This document shows, one piece after another, positions 28,086 through 34,945 of a stretch of DNA of 42,286 nt. The stretch lies in NCBI GenBank assembly GCA_018064665.1, contig JAGHUV010000007.1:1-42286 (forward strand). The letters are read 5' to 3'. A model generated the notes under the pieces. The model was not told where the DNA came from. It ran no database searches and saw only the letters and a list, made by a program, of their open reading frames with translations. This DNA is from Candidatus Crickella caballi (GTDB lineage: Bacteria; Bacillota; Clostridia; Peptostreptococcales; Anaerovoracaceae). Made by a program: the position numbers and the translations under genes. Position 1 is the stretch's first letter; each line of letters opens with the position of its first letter.

Positions 28086-29096
28086 ATGGAGAGATTCAGA
28101 AAGAGCCAGCTGTTGCTGGCTCTAACTGTATTATTAATACTATTACTGACGTCCTGTTCTTTTATAGATGAGAACGGGAATTTCAGCCTGCACAAATCTA
28201 CCGAGCAATCAAGCGAGGTCACGGCCGGTAACAGCAGTGACAACAGCAGCATAACGAATTATGATGAGCTTGACAGGGCGAATCCACCTGTGTATGACGG
28301 CAATAATTATGTAACGATTAACGGTAATATCCCTGAATTCAGTAAGGACATGTTGAGCGAGGCGGGGCTGATTGTGTCAGAGAAAGGGAAATGGCGCACG
28401 TCTCAGGAGGGTGGAATCTTCTCGGCAGTAGATGGCAAGGCAGTCAAAGCCTACGAAGTATACGAAGAGCTCGACTCGCTCGGAAGATGCACGAAAGCCT
28501 ACGGTTGCTTTGGAAGAGAGACGATGCCTGAGGACGGTGAGGAGCGTGGCGATATATCGAGAATCAGGCCGAGTGGCTGGAAGTCCGGACAGAACTGGGA
28601 GCGATGCCATCTTGTTGCCTGGGCGATAAGCGCTGAGAATGCCAATGAGAGGAACCTGATTACAGGAACTCACTATCTTAATTATGACGGCATGAGGCCT
28701 TTTGAAGAGGCGGCAGAGTCGTATATGTACGGCAAGAATCATCATGTTTTGTACGAGGTGGAGCCTGTCTATATAGGGAAGAATCTCGTGGCAAGCGGCG
28801 TGCATATGCAGGCTGCATCGGTGGAGGACTGCGGCAAAAGCGTTTCGTGGAATGTCTATATGTTCAATGTCACCCCGAATGCAACTATTGACTACATGAC
28901 CGGCATCGTTACTACTGAGGAGCAGGCGACACAGGAAGCAAGACTCTACGTTCTGAACAAGAGAAGCGAAGTTTTTCACTACCCAAGCTGCGAAGGAGCA
29001 GCAAGCATTTCCTCAAAGAATCGCAAAGAAATAACTGCGACCAGAACCGAGCTGACAGGTAAGGGTTATACACCTTGCGGATATTGCCAGCCGTAA
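28086..29096 (+). CDS. surface lipoprotein DNA/RNA non-specific endonuclease with C-terminal Cys/His domain
   Basis: The 336-aa protein starts with a lipoprotein signal (hydrophobic 8-21, lipobox LTSC, Cys24) and a Ser/Asn-rich spacer. Residues about 75-285 form a nuclease of the DNA/RNA non-specific type, with WERCHLVAWAI (His175 as general base) and ERNLITGTHYLN (Asn190 as likely metal ligand). The C-terminal ~45 residues (VFHYPSCE ... GYTPCGYCQP; His298, Cys302, Cys331, Cys334) look like the small Ada-type metal-binding domain found on several secreted nucleases. Likely role: degrade extracellular DNA at the cell surface. No clear ribosome site is seen 15 bp after telA, so translation may be coupled. 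Confidence 0.85.
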   Translation: MERFRKSQLLLALTVLLILLLTSCSFIDENGNFSLHKSTEQSSEVTAGNSSDNSSITNYDELDRANPPVYDGNNYVTINGNIPEFSKDMLSEAGLIVSEKGKWRTSQEGGIFSAVDGKAVKAYEVYEELDSLGRCTKAYGCFGRETMPEDGEERGDISRIRPSGWKSGQNWERCHLVAWAISAENANERNLITGTHYLNYDGMRPFEEAAESYMYGKNHHVLYEVEPVYIGKNLVASGVHMQAASVEDCGKSVSWNVYMFNVTPNATIDYMTGIVTTEEQATQEARLYVLNKRSEVFHYPSCEGAASISSKNRKEITATRTELTGKGYTPCGYCQP

Positions 29097-29108
29097 ACGG
29101 AGAGAACT

Positions 29109-30281
29109 ATGATTTTAATTGATTTTCTGGATAATAATGTTAAGGATACACTGATACTCGTTAAGTCACTTCGTCCGAGCAAGTTCATTCTTGTTGCTGA
29201 CAGGGACGAAGACCGGATAAGAGTAGAGGGAATGACAGACGCATGCAGGATAATTGCAAGAGAAGACGGCTTTAGTATAGACACTAAAGTTATTGAGGTT
29301 GATCCAAGAGATGCACACGGAATTCTGGAAGCTGTGAAGCAAGAGGCAACAAAGAGCGGCGGAGAAATATACATCAACCTCTCCTGTGAGAACGATCTCA
29401 TGACTGCATGTGCATACAATATCTGCACTAAGACACCTGCAGATTCAAGCGACTGCTCGACACCGGTTTGCGTGGATACAAGAGCGGGCGTTGTAAGAAA
29501 TGTGGATACACTTGAAGCAATAACCGAGGTTAAGCATCTTAAAATTGATGACTATCTGGTGGCTGTCGGCGGCAAGGAGCTCGAAGGATCAAGAGATTTG
29601 CCTGACGAGTCGGAGTATGCTGCAGTATGCATGGTAGCAGAAGAGCTTTTCAAGAATGTATATGTGTGGAATATGATATGCACTTATATAGGAAAGCACT
29701 ATTCGCACGACCATATGGGGATTCGGATTCCGAGAGATCTGGAAAGCGAGGAAGGAAAAGAAAAGACCAGGACTATCGAGAATCAGCTCAAAGCCTTCTG
29801 CGATGGCGGAATTCTCGAACATGTGGAGGATGACAGGTACAGATTTACAAGCGAGAAGCACAAGGGCTGGATGGTTGTCTTTGGAGTATGGCTCGAGATG
29901 TATATTTACATCAAGCTCAAGCCGTATGTTGACGAGGTTCGACTCGGTCTGGTTGTAGACTGGGATGCAGGCGACGATTACGATACCAAGGACAATGAGC
30001 TTGATGTTGTTGCAATCAAGAACTCAAGACCTATTGTGATCAGCTGCAAGATGAGAATGCCGACCAAGGAGGACATCTATGAAGTCGGATATATCACAGA
30101 CCGCATATGCGGAAATGCAGGAAAGCCGGCAATAGCAACCACAGCAATCGTTAATCACAAGGAAACCTACAAGCCGGGTCTCTTCCCAAGATTCAAGAAG
30201 ATGGAAATAGGTCTTCTTGAAACTATCGACCTCAGGAAAAGTGACGATATATGCAAAGCGGCGTTCGAGGAATTGTTTTAG
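29109..30281 (+). CDS. orphan Card1-like protein: CARF-type N-domain plus DUF1887 nuclease
   Basis: The 390-aa protein resembles the DUF1887/Card1 group. Residues about 1-130 look like a Rossmann-type CARF domain (LDNNVKDTLILVKSLRPSKFILVAD). The ligand loop usually written NxTGGTKxM is YINLSCENDLMTA here, so the Gly-Gly is gone. A linking winged-helix region (about 165-250) leads to a PD-(D/E)XK nuclease: GVWLE at 259-263, NELDV at 296-300 and ISCK at 311-314 (likely catalytic Glu263/Asp299/Lys314). In type III CRISPR systems such enzymes are triggered by cyclic oligoadenylate. No cas gene or array lies in this window, so activator and target are unknown. Ribosome site GGAGAGAA. Confidence 0.75.
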   Translation: MILIDFLDNNVKDTLILVKSLRPSKFILVADRDEDRIRVEGMTDACRIIAREDGFSIDTKVIEVDPRDAHGILEAVKQEATKSGGEIYINLSCENDLMTACAYNICTKTPADSSDCSTPVCVDTRAGVVRNVDTLEAITEVKHLKIDDYLVAVGGKELEGSRDLPDESEYAAVCMVAEELFKNVYVWNMICTYIGKHYSHDHMGIRIPRDLESEEGKEKTRTIENQLKAFCDGGILEHVEDDRYRFTSEKHKGWMVVFGVWLEMYIYIKLKPYVDEVRLGLVVDWDAGDDYDTKDNELDVVAIKNSRPIVISCKMRMPTKEDIYEVGYITDRICGNAGKPAIATTAIVNHKETYKPGLFPRFKKMEIGLLETIDLRKSDDICKAAFEELF

Positions 30282-30293
30282 GCGGTGAATATA

Positions 30294-31145
30294 ATGAGAA
30301 TGATTTTGGAAAACGAGTTTACCTGGGACGGCACCTATGCGATCGTTGATGACCATGGTAACGAGAGATATACTATCGAAGCGGAGATGAGTGAGGATGT
30401 CCGTCGTGTCAAGCTTTATGCTTGTACATTAGACGAACTGAATGCACATTATGAAATAATCGACAGCGAGCCGGTGACTGATGAGGAGAAATTCGCAGTC
30501 GCTTCAGCACGTATCGACAAGAAATATGCATACATAGCAAGGGCTTGGGAAAACAGACGCATGAGTAAGTCAAGATATACCATTGAGATCGGTGGCAAGA
30601 TCATTGGTACGATGGACAGAAGCTATCTTGCTGAGGACGATGTGTATGATATTGAGCTTAAAGGCATGATGGTCAGCGGAAATGTTTATGACTGGAACTT
30701 CATTATAGTAAATAAGAAAGAGGAGATGGCTCATTCCATAGTCAGCGGAAACAGACTCTCTCTCGAATATGCTAATGATGAGTATGAAGAGACACTGGCC
30801 ATTCTCCTTGCAATTCTTTCCGGGCTTGCATATGACCTTAGAGTGACAAGTCTGCAGATCGCTTCGGGCAAGAGACTGAGCGAGCGAGAACCGATAAGTG
30901 TTCCTAAGTTTATGCGTGGCAGTGCACAAGGCTCGGGGCTTGAGGAAGCAATCGGAATGATAAGAGACGGAGTTGAAGCTGCCGGAAACTTTGGCCGCAA
31001 GGCTGTAAAGAGCGGTAACAAGGCTGTGATGAAGGGCAAGAAGGCTGTAAAAATAGGCAAGAAGGGGCTTGCTGCTGGAGAGAAAATAATCGAAAAGATA
31101 TTTCTGACTGAAGAAGATCGCAACCGACAAACTCAGAATGAATAA
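30294..31145 (+). CDS. LURP-one-related/scramblase-like (LOR) protein with basic heptad tail
   Basis: The 283-aa protein has the LOR/tubby-like pattern: KLxNEFTWDGTYAIVDDHGNERYTIEAE-type strand at the start (seen as NEFTWDGTYAIVDDHGNER), then repeated strand pairs (KSRYTIEIGGKIIGTMDR; VYDWNFIIVNKKEEMAHSI) and one hydrophobic helix near ETLAILLAILSGLAYDL. After a Pro-rich hinge, residues 236-263 hold four 7-residue repeats (KAVKSGN, KAVMKGK, KAVKIGK, KGLAAGE), a basic amphipathic segment that may bind membrane or nucleic acid. Start ATG 30294 is preferred over GTG 30285, with AGGCGGTG as a weak ribosome site. Function unknown; LOR proteins are linked to membrane lipids. Confidence 0.68.
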   Translation: MRMILENEFTWDGTYAIVDDHGNERYTIEAEMSEDVRRVKLYACTLDELNAHYEIIDSEPVTDEEKFAVASARIDKKYAYIARAWENRRMSKSRYTIEIGGKIIGTMDRSYLAEDDVYDIELKGMMVSGNVYDWNFIIVNKKEEMAHSIVSGNRLSLEYANDEYEETLAILLAILSGLAYDLRVTSLQIASGKRLSEREPISVPKFMRGSAQGSGLEEAIGMIRDGVEAAGNFGRKAVKSGNKAVMKGKKAVKIGKKGLAAGEKIIEKIFLTEEDRNRQTQNE

Positions 31146-31147
31146 GT

Positions 31148-31222
31148 CGAGGGCGAATGCCTGCGAATCGTAGCCGATAATGGCTTGACGAGGGCGAGCG
31201 TCTGCGAATTGCAGCCGATAAT
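31148..31222 (+). repeat. two 34-bp imperfect direct repeats between LOR and ansA
   Basis: Copies at 31148-31181 and 31189-31222 (period 41) share CGAGGGCGA, TGCGAAT and AGCCGATAAT. Each copy can form a small hairpin, CTGCG-aat-CGTAG in the first and CTGC-gaatt-GCAG in the second, so the differences keep the pairing. The first copy begins 3 bp after the LOR stop codon. Confidence 0.75.
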
Positions 31223-31268
31223 TTTTGTTGGAAATGGGCGTCTGCATGTAAGGTATAGGAAAGAAAGT

Positions 31269-32279
31269 ATGAACAGCAAGAGAATACTGATTATATATAC
31301 GGGCGGCACCATAGGAATGGTGGCAACTGAAAAGGGCTATGCTCCTGAGAAGGAGCGTTTTCATAAACTGCTTGGTGAGATCCCGGAGCTTAAGGCTGAA
31401 TCAATGCCGGAATGGGATATAGTGGACATGGATCCTCTGCTGGATTCTACTAATGTTGCCGTGGAAGAATGGAACGACATCGCTGAGGTGATTGCGGACA
31501 GCTATGATAAATATGACGGCTTTGTGGTTCTTCATGGAACGGATACCATGGCATATACCGCGAGTGCGCTTTCTTTCATGCTTGAAGGAAACAGTAAGCC
31601 GGTGGTTCTGACCGGAAGTCAGATCCCGCTTTGTGAGATAAGAAATGATGCAAGAGATAATCTGATCACAGCAATCATGGTAGCGGCACAGGGTGTGGTA
31701 AAGGAGGTCTGTCTGTATTTTGGCGGCAGCCTGCTGAGAGGCAATCGCTCGATGAAGAAATCGGCGGATGGACTTATTGCCTTTGATTCGCCTAATTATC
31801 CGCATCTGATGGATGCTGCGATTACCATCAAATACAATTACAATAATCTGCTCAAGCCTGAAGAGGGAAGGTTCAGACTTAGAAAGCTTCAAAATATTCC
31901 TATCGCTGTTCTCAAGGTGTTCCCGGGGATTCATTTTGAGTTGTTCGAGGGAATTATGACTGAGAAGCTGAAGGGGATGGTTATAGAGACCTTTGGCTCA
32001 GGAAATATGCCGGAGAGGGGCGGAAAGCTGCTTCCTTTGATCAGGAAAGCCGCTGACCACGGCACTGTGCTGACTATCTGTACACAGTGCCCGCAAGGGA
32101 CGGTGTCCCTTGGCGCCTACGAGGTATCCAACAGCCTGAAGCTCGCAGGCGCAGTCAGCGGCCTGAATATGACAACCGAAGCAGCAGTTGCCAAGCTGTA
32201 CTACCTGTTCAGCTGCGGATATACAGAAAGTGAAATCAAAGAGCTGATGGAGACAAACCTCAGAGGTGAGATGGGATAG
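31269..32279 (+). CDS. ansA: type I L-asparaginase
   Basis: The 336-aa enzyme hydrolyses L-asparagine to aspartate and ammonia in the cytoplasm. The two active-site threonines are Thr14 (TGGTIG) and Thr91 followed by Asp92 (LHGTDTMAYTASAL), with the same numbering as E. coli AnsA, and the catalytic Lys lies in the YFGGSLLRGNRSMKKS region. No signal peptide is seen. Start ATG 31269 follows AGGAAAG; the frame is open upstream to 31185, but that part lies in the direct repeats. The stop codon sits inside a pentanucleotide repeat. It may or may not be in one transcript with the telA run (gap 123 bp, no terminator). Confidence 0.92.
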   Translation: MNSKRILIIYTGGTIGMVATEKGYAPEKERFHKLLGEIPELKAESMPEWDIVDMDPLLDSTNVAVEEWNDIAEVIADSYDKYDGFVVLHGTDTMAYTASALSFMLEGNSKPVVLTGSQIPLCEIRNDARDNLITAIMVAAQGVVKEVCLYFGGSLLRGNRSMKKSADGLIAFDSPNYPHLMDAAITIKYNYNNLLKPEEGRFRLRKLQNIPIAVLKVFPGIHFELFEGIMTEKLKGMVIETFGSGNMPERGGKLLPLIRKAADHGTVLTICTQCPQGTVSLGAYEVSNSLKLAGAVSGLNMTTEAAVAKLYYLFSCGYTESEIKELMETNLRGEMG

Positions 32280-32329
32280 AATAGAATAGAATAGAACACC
32301 TTATGCATATAGCATGCTGTTTTATTCTA
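32276..32329 (+). repeat. ATAGA pentanucleotide repeat across the ansA stop, with hairpin
   Basis: Four copies of ATAGA (32276-32295) begin inside the ansA stop codon TAG. The 3' part (32287-32298) pairs with 32318-32329 over 12 bp (one G-T pair). This may serve as a terminator-like or mRNA-end hairpin. Slippage here would change only sequence after the stop codon. Confidence 0.7.
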
Positions 32330-32331
32330 CA

Positions 32332-32409
32332 TGCTCATACGTAGCGTACTATTTCAGTCTGCATACGTAGAATATCATTTCAGTGTGCATACGCAGTATG
32401 CACATTTTT
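32332..32409. repeat. three tandem copies of a 26-bp repeat
   Basis: Copies at 32332-32357, 32358-32383 and 32384-32409 share the core CATACGTAG (third copy CATACGCAG) preceded by TG(C/T)G and followed by ATTTCAG. A weaker trace lies just upstream. There is no open frame through it. Origin by tandem duplication is likely; function unknown. It belongs to the 549-bp gene-free gap 32280-32828. Confidence 0.75.
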
Positions 32410-32468
32410 GATGCTGTTTCATTTCCGCATGCATTTGTATCTCTGATTTTCAACTTGAAAAATGGCAC

Positions 32469-32512
32469 TTGACACGAGCAAACCCATAAAAAGGAATGCC
32501 TGCTCGTGTCAA
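32469..32512. repeat. perfect 12-bp inverted repeat with 20-base loop
   Basis: TTGACACGAGCA (32469-32480) and TGCTCGTGTCAA (32501-32512) are exact complements. No T-run follows on either strand within a few bases, so it is not a normal terminator. It could be a protein-binding site, a DNA hairpin or a remnant end of a small mobile element; there is nothing in the 20-base loop. Confidence 0.7.
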
Positions 32513-32560
32513 AATTCAATAAAAAAACATTTCGGCTTAATCGAAGACTCATTTAATTGT

Positions 32561-32612
32561 AAAAAAAGCACCCGCAAATAGGCGTTTTACACGCTTTGCG
32601 AGTGCTTTTTTT
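32561..32612. terminator. bidirectional terminator between ansA and uvrB
   Basis: An A7 run, GCAC, CGCAAA and GCG on the left pair with CGC, TTTGCG, GTGC and T7 on the right, giving a long interrupted stem (32561-32578 with 32595-32612; loop side GGCG...CGC inside). A-run and T-run make it a terminator on both strands, which suits the convergent ansA (+) and uvrB (-). Confidence 0.85.
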
Positions 32613-32631
32613 ACGAAAAATCATTATCAGT

Positions 32632-32741
32632 TGGTCCGGAATTCGCGCTTAACGCACGATTGAGCACACGCAAAGGGCTGTTTCGGGCGTATACAGACGT
32701 AAATCGCGAATTGCACGCCTACAAAATCCCGTGAGGGACCA
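32632..32741. repeat. 110-bp nested inverted-repeat element
   Basis: TGGTCC (32632-32637) matches GGACCA (32736-32741), and inside it AATTCGCG (32640-32647) matches CGCGAATT (32705-32712). The two nested arms mark a palindromic unit of about 110 bp without an open frame. It may be a structured RNA in the uvrB 3' region, or a small MITE-like repeat. I saw no second copy in the window. Confidence 0.45.
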
Positions 32742-32747
32742 TCTTCA

Positions 32748-32833
32748 ATAGCCGGCGGTACATAGATAGCGGCGGTACATAAATAGCCGGCATTACATAG
32801 ATAGCCGGCGTTGCATAGTCAGTCGGCACTACC
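32748..32833. repeat. tandem 17-18-bp repeats reaching into the end of uvrB
   Basis: Four good copies of ATAGCCGGC(G/A)(G/T)T(A/G)CATA(G/A) lie at 32748-32765, 32766-32782 (one base shorter), 32783-32800 and 32801-32818. A degenerate fifth (32819-32833) covers the uvrB stop codon region. Each unit has a GCCGGC-type palindrome. Not a CRISPR: there are no spacers. Confidence 0.85.
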
Positions 32834-34829
32834 GCCCGTCTGTTTTGAGCTCGAACAGAAGGTCTCTGAGCTCTGCAGCTCTTTCGAAATCGAGATTCTT
32901 TGCAGCTTCCTTCATGCTCTTCTCGAGATTTTTAATAGTATCTTTAAGCTCGCCACGTGTCATTGCCTTAGGCGATTTTATATTGCCATCTTCATCGTAA
33001 AGAGTGCCGAAGCCTTCGAGACCAACTGCTTTGGTAGCTTCGATGACTGATCTTATAGGCTTAACTATGGTCTGCGGAGTTATGCCGTGTGACTCGTTAT
33101 ATTCCATCTGAATCTTACGTCTTCGCGCGGTCTCGTCAATTGTTGTACGCATTGCTTTGCTGATGTAGTCGGCATACATGATGACGTGTCCGCGTGAATT
33201 TCGAGCAGCTCTTCCGACTGTCTGTATAAGGGAAGTCTCGGTTCTGAGAAAGCCCTCTTTGTCGGCATCAAGTATAGCGATGAGTGATACCTCCGGAAGG
33301 TCCAGACCTTCTCTCAGGAGGTTGATTCCGACGAGAACATCGAATTTGCCCAGTCTTAAATCTCGTATAATCTCAAGCCTTTCGAAATTGTCTACCTCTG
33401 AATGCAGGTATCTTACCTTGATTCCCTGTCCCTGAAGATACGTGGTAAGATCCTCGGCCATACGCTTGGTAAGGGTGGTAACAAGTATACGTTCTCCTTC
33501 AGCTACGGTTTTGTTGATCTCCATAATGAGGTCGTCGATCTGGCTCTGGGTCGGACGAACTTCGATTTCAGGATCGAGCAGACCGGTCGGCCTTATCAGC
33601 TGCTCGGCCGTCACGCCGCCGCTTTGCTCCAGTTCATACTGCGCCGGCGTTGCAGACACATAAAGCGTCTGCCCGGTCAGCTCGTTGAATTCTTCAAATT
33701 TGAGCGGTCTGTTATCAAATGCACTAGGCAGTCTGAAGCCGTAATCGACAAGAGAGGTCTTCCTTGCGTGATCTCCATTGTACATCGCCCTAAGCTGAGG
33801 AAGCATAGCGTGCGACTCATCGATAATAGTCAGAAAATCTCCATCAGGGAAGTAGTCGAGTAGCGTATACGGACGCTCTCCCGGCTGAAGGAAATTGATG
33901 TGTCTAGAGTAATTCTCTATACCCTTGCAGGTGCCGACCTCCATCATCATCTCAATATCATAATTTGTTCTCTGCTCAAGTCTCTGCGCCTCAAGAAGCT
34001 TGCCGTTGTCCCTGAACCATCTCAGCCTGTCGGATAGCTCTGCTCTTATGGACTCAACGGCTTTGAGCATATTGTCTTTGGTGGTGATATAGTGCGAAGC
34101 CGGGAAAATCGAAATGTGCGATCTTATACCGGTTACCTCGCCTGTAACAGGATTGATCTCCTTGATGCTCTCGATTTCATCACCAAAAAGCTCGACTCTT
34201 ACTGCGCTTTCGCCGCCTGCAGGATAGATATCAATGATATCGCCCCTTGCTCTGAAGGAACCTCTCTGAAAATCCAGGTCGTTTCGTGTGTACTGAATGT
34301 CGACGAGCCCTCTCATCAGCTGCATTCTATCCATTTCCATGCCGGGCCTCAGACTTATCAGCTGATTGCGATAAGATGAAGGACTACCGAGACCGTATAT
34401 GCACGAAACAGACGCAACGACAATAACATCTCTGCGCTCGAGCTGGGCAGCTGTCGCCGAATGACGAAGCTTATCTATCTCATCATTGATATCAGAGTCC
34501 TTCTCGATATATGTGTCAGTCGAAGGCACATAAGCCTCAGGCTGGTAATAGTCATAGTAGCTGACAAAATATTCAACGGCGTTCTCCGGGAAGAACTCCT
34601 TGAACTCTCCGTGGAGCTGAGCCGCCAAAGTCTTGTTGTGCGAGATTATGAGCGTTGGCTTCTGTACAGCCTCGATGATTTTGGCCATAGTAAAAGTCTT
34701 GCCCGAACCGGTAACGCCCATCAGAGTCTGAGCACGATTGCCGTTCCTGATACTTTCTACTATCTTCTCGACTGCCTGCGGCTGATCGCCGGTCGCATCG
34801 AATTCACTTACTAGTTTAAATTCAGCCAA
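32829..34829 (-). CDS. uvrB: excinuclease ABC subunit UvrB
   Basis: The 666-aa nucleotide-excision-repair helicase verifies DNA damage and recruits UvrC. Seen are the Walker A TGSGKT near the N-terminus, the beta-hairpin [12 protein letters not shown], the DESH box, SAT-like [37 protein letters not shown] and a C-terminal UVR domain that binds UvrC. I chose TTG 34829, read as [17 protein letters not shown], which fits the family start and has GAGGTG 5-6 bp upstream; a TTG at 34844 in frame has a site only 2 bp away. It is divergent from uvrA and shares a LexA-like box with it. The C-terminus meets the tandem repeats. Confidence 0.96.
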   Translation of the reverse strand: MAEFKLVSEFDATGDQPQAVEKIVESIRNGNRAQTLMGVTGSGKTFTMAKIIEAVQKPTLIISHNKTLAAQLHGEFKEFFPENAVEYFVSYYDYYQPEAYVPSTDTYIEKDSDINDEIDKLRHSATAAQLERRDVIVVASVSCIYGLGSPSSYRNQLISLRPGMEMDRMQLMRGLVDIQYTRNDLDFQRGSFRARGDIIDIYPAGGESAVRVELFGDEIESIKEINPVTGEVTGIRSHISIFPASHYITTKDNMLKAVESIRAELSDRLRWFRDNGKLLEAQRLEQRTNYDIEMMMEVGTCKGIENYSRHINFLQPGERPYTLLDYFPDGDFLTIIDESHAMLPQLRAMYNGDHARKTSLVDYGFRLPSAFDNRPLKFEEFNELTGQTLYVSATPAQYELEQSGGVTAEQLIRPTGLLDPEIEVRPTQSQIDDLIMEINKTVAEGERILVTTLTKRMAEDLTTYLQGQGIKVRYLHSEVDNFERLEIIRDLRLGKFDVLVGINLLREGLDLPEVSLIAILDADKEGFLRTETSLIQTVGRAARNSRGHVIMYADYISKAMRTTIDETARRRKIQMEYNESHGITPQTIVKPIRSVIEATKAVGLEGFGTLYDEDGNIKSPKAMTRGELKDTIKNLEKSMKEAAKNLDFERAAELRDLLFELKTDGR

Positions 34830-34867
34830 AAGAACACCTCGCAATTCCTCTTAAAATTTACGTGAAT

Positions 34868-34876
34868 AGTATACCA
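34868..34876 (-). promoter_or_regulatory. extended -10 of uvrB
   Basis: On the minus strand TGGTATACT (34876 down to 34868) is an extended -10 box. The -35 position at 17 bp would be TGAACA, lying inside the LexA-like box. The start point would be near 34861, about 32 bases from the TTG start. Confidence 0.55.
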
Positions 34877-34883
34877 AAAAAAG

Positions 34884-34895
34884 CAACAAATGTTC
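34884..34895. promoter_or_regulatory. candidate LexA/SOS box between uvrB and uvrA
   Basis: CAACAAATGTTC (34884-34895) reads GAACATTTGTTG on the other strand. The Gram-positive LexA box is GAAC-N4-GTTC or GTTT, so this is one base off. It covers the -35 region of uvrB and sits 43 bp upstream of the uvrA -10, as expected for an SOS-controlled divergent pair. Confidence 0.6.
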
Positions 34896-34937
34896 ATTTT
34901 TTGTCGGATAAATTGAAAAAAACAAGGCCTCTTATTG

Positions 34938-34943
34938 TATAAT
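34938..34943 (+). promoter_or_regulatory. -10 box of uvrA, almost touching the start codon
   Basis: A perfect TATAAT lies only 2 bp before ATG 34946. Transcription would begin near 34950, between ATG 34946 and the in-frame ATG 34952. A TTGAAA lies 19 bp upstream as a poor -35. This suggests a leaderless or nearly leaderless uvrA mRNA beginning with the second methionine. Confidence 0.6.
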
Positions 34944-34945
34944 GT

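Noticed and set aside
32748-32833. CRISPR array
   Set aside because: The units are contiguous 17-18-bp copies with no unique spacers, so they are ordinary tandem repeats. No cas gene is present.
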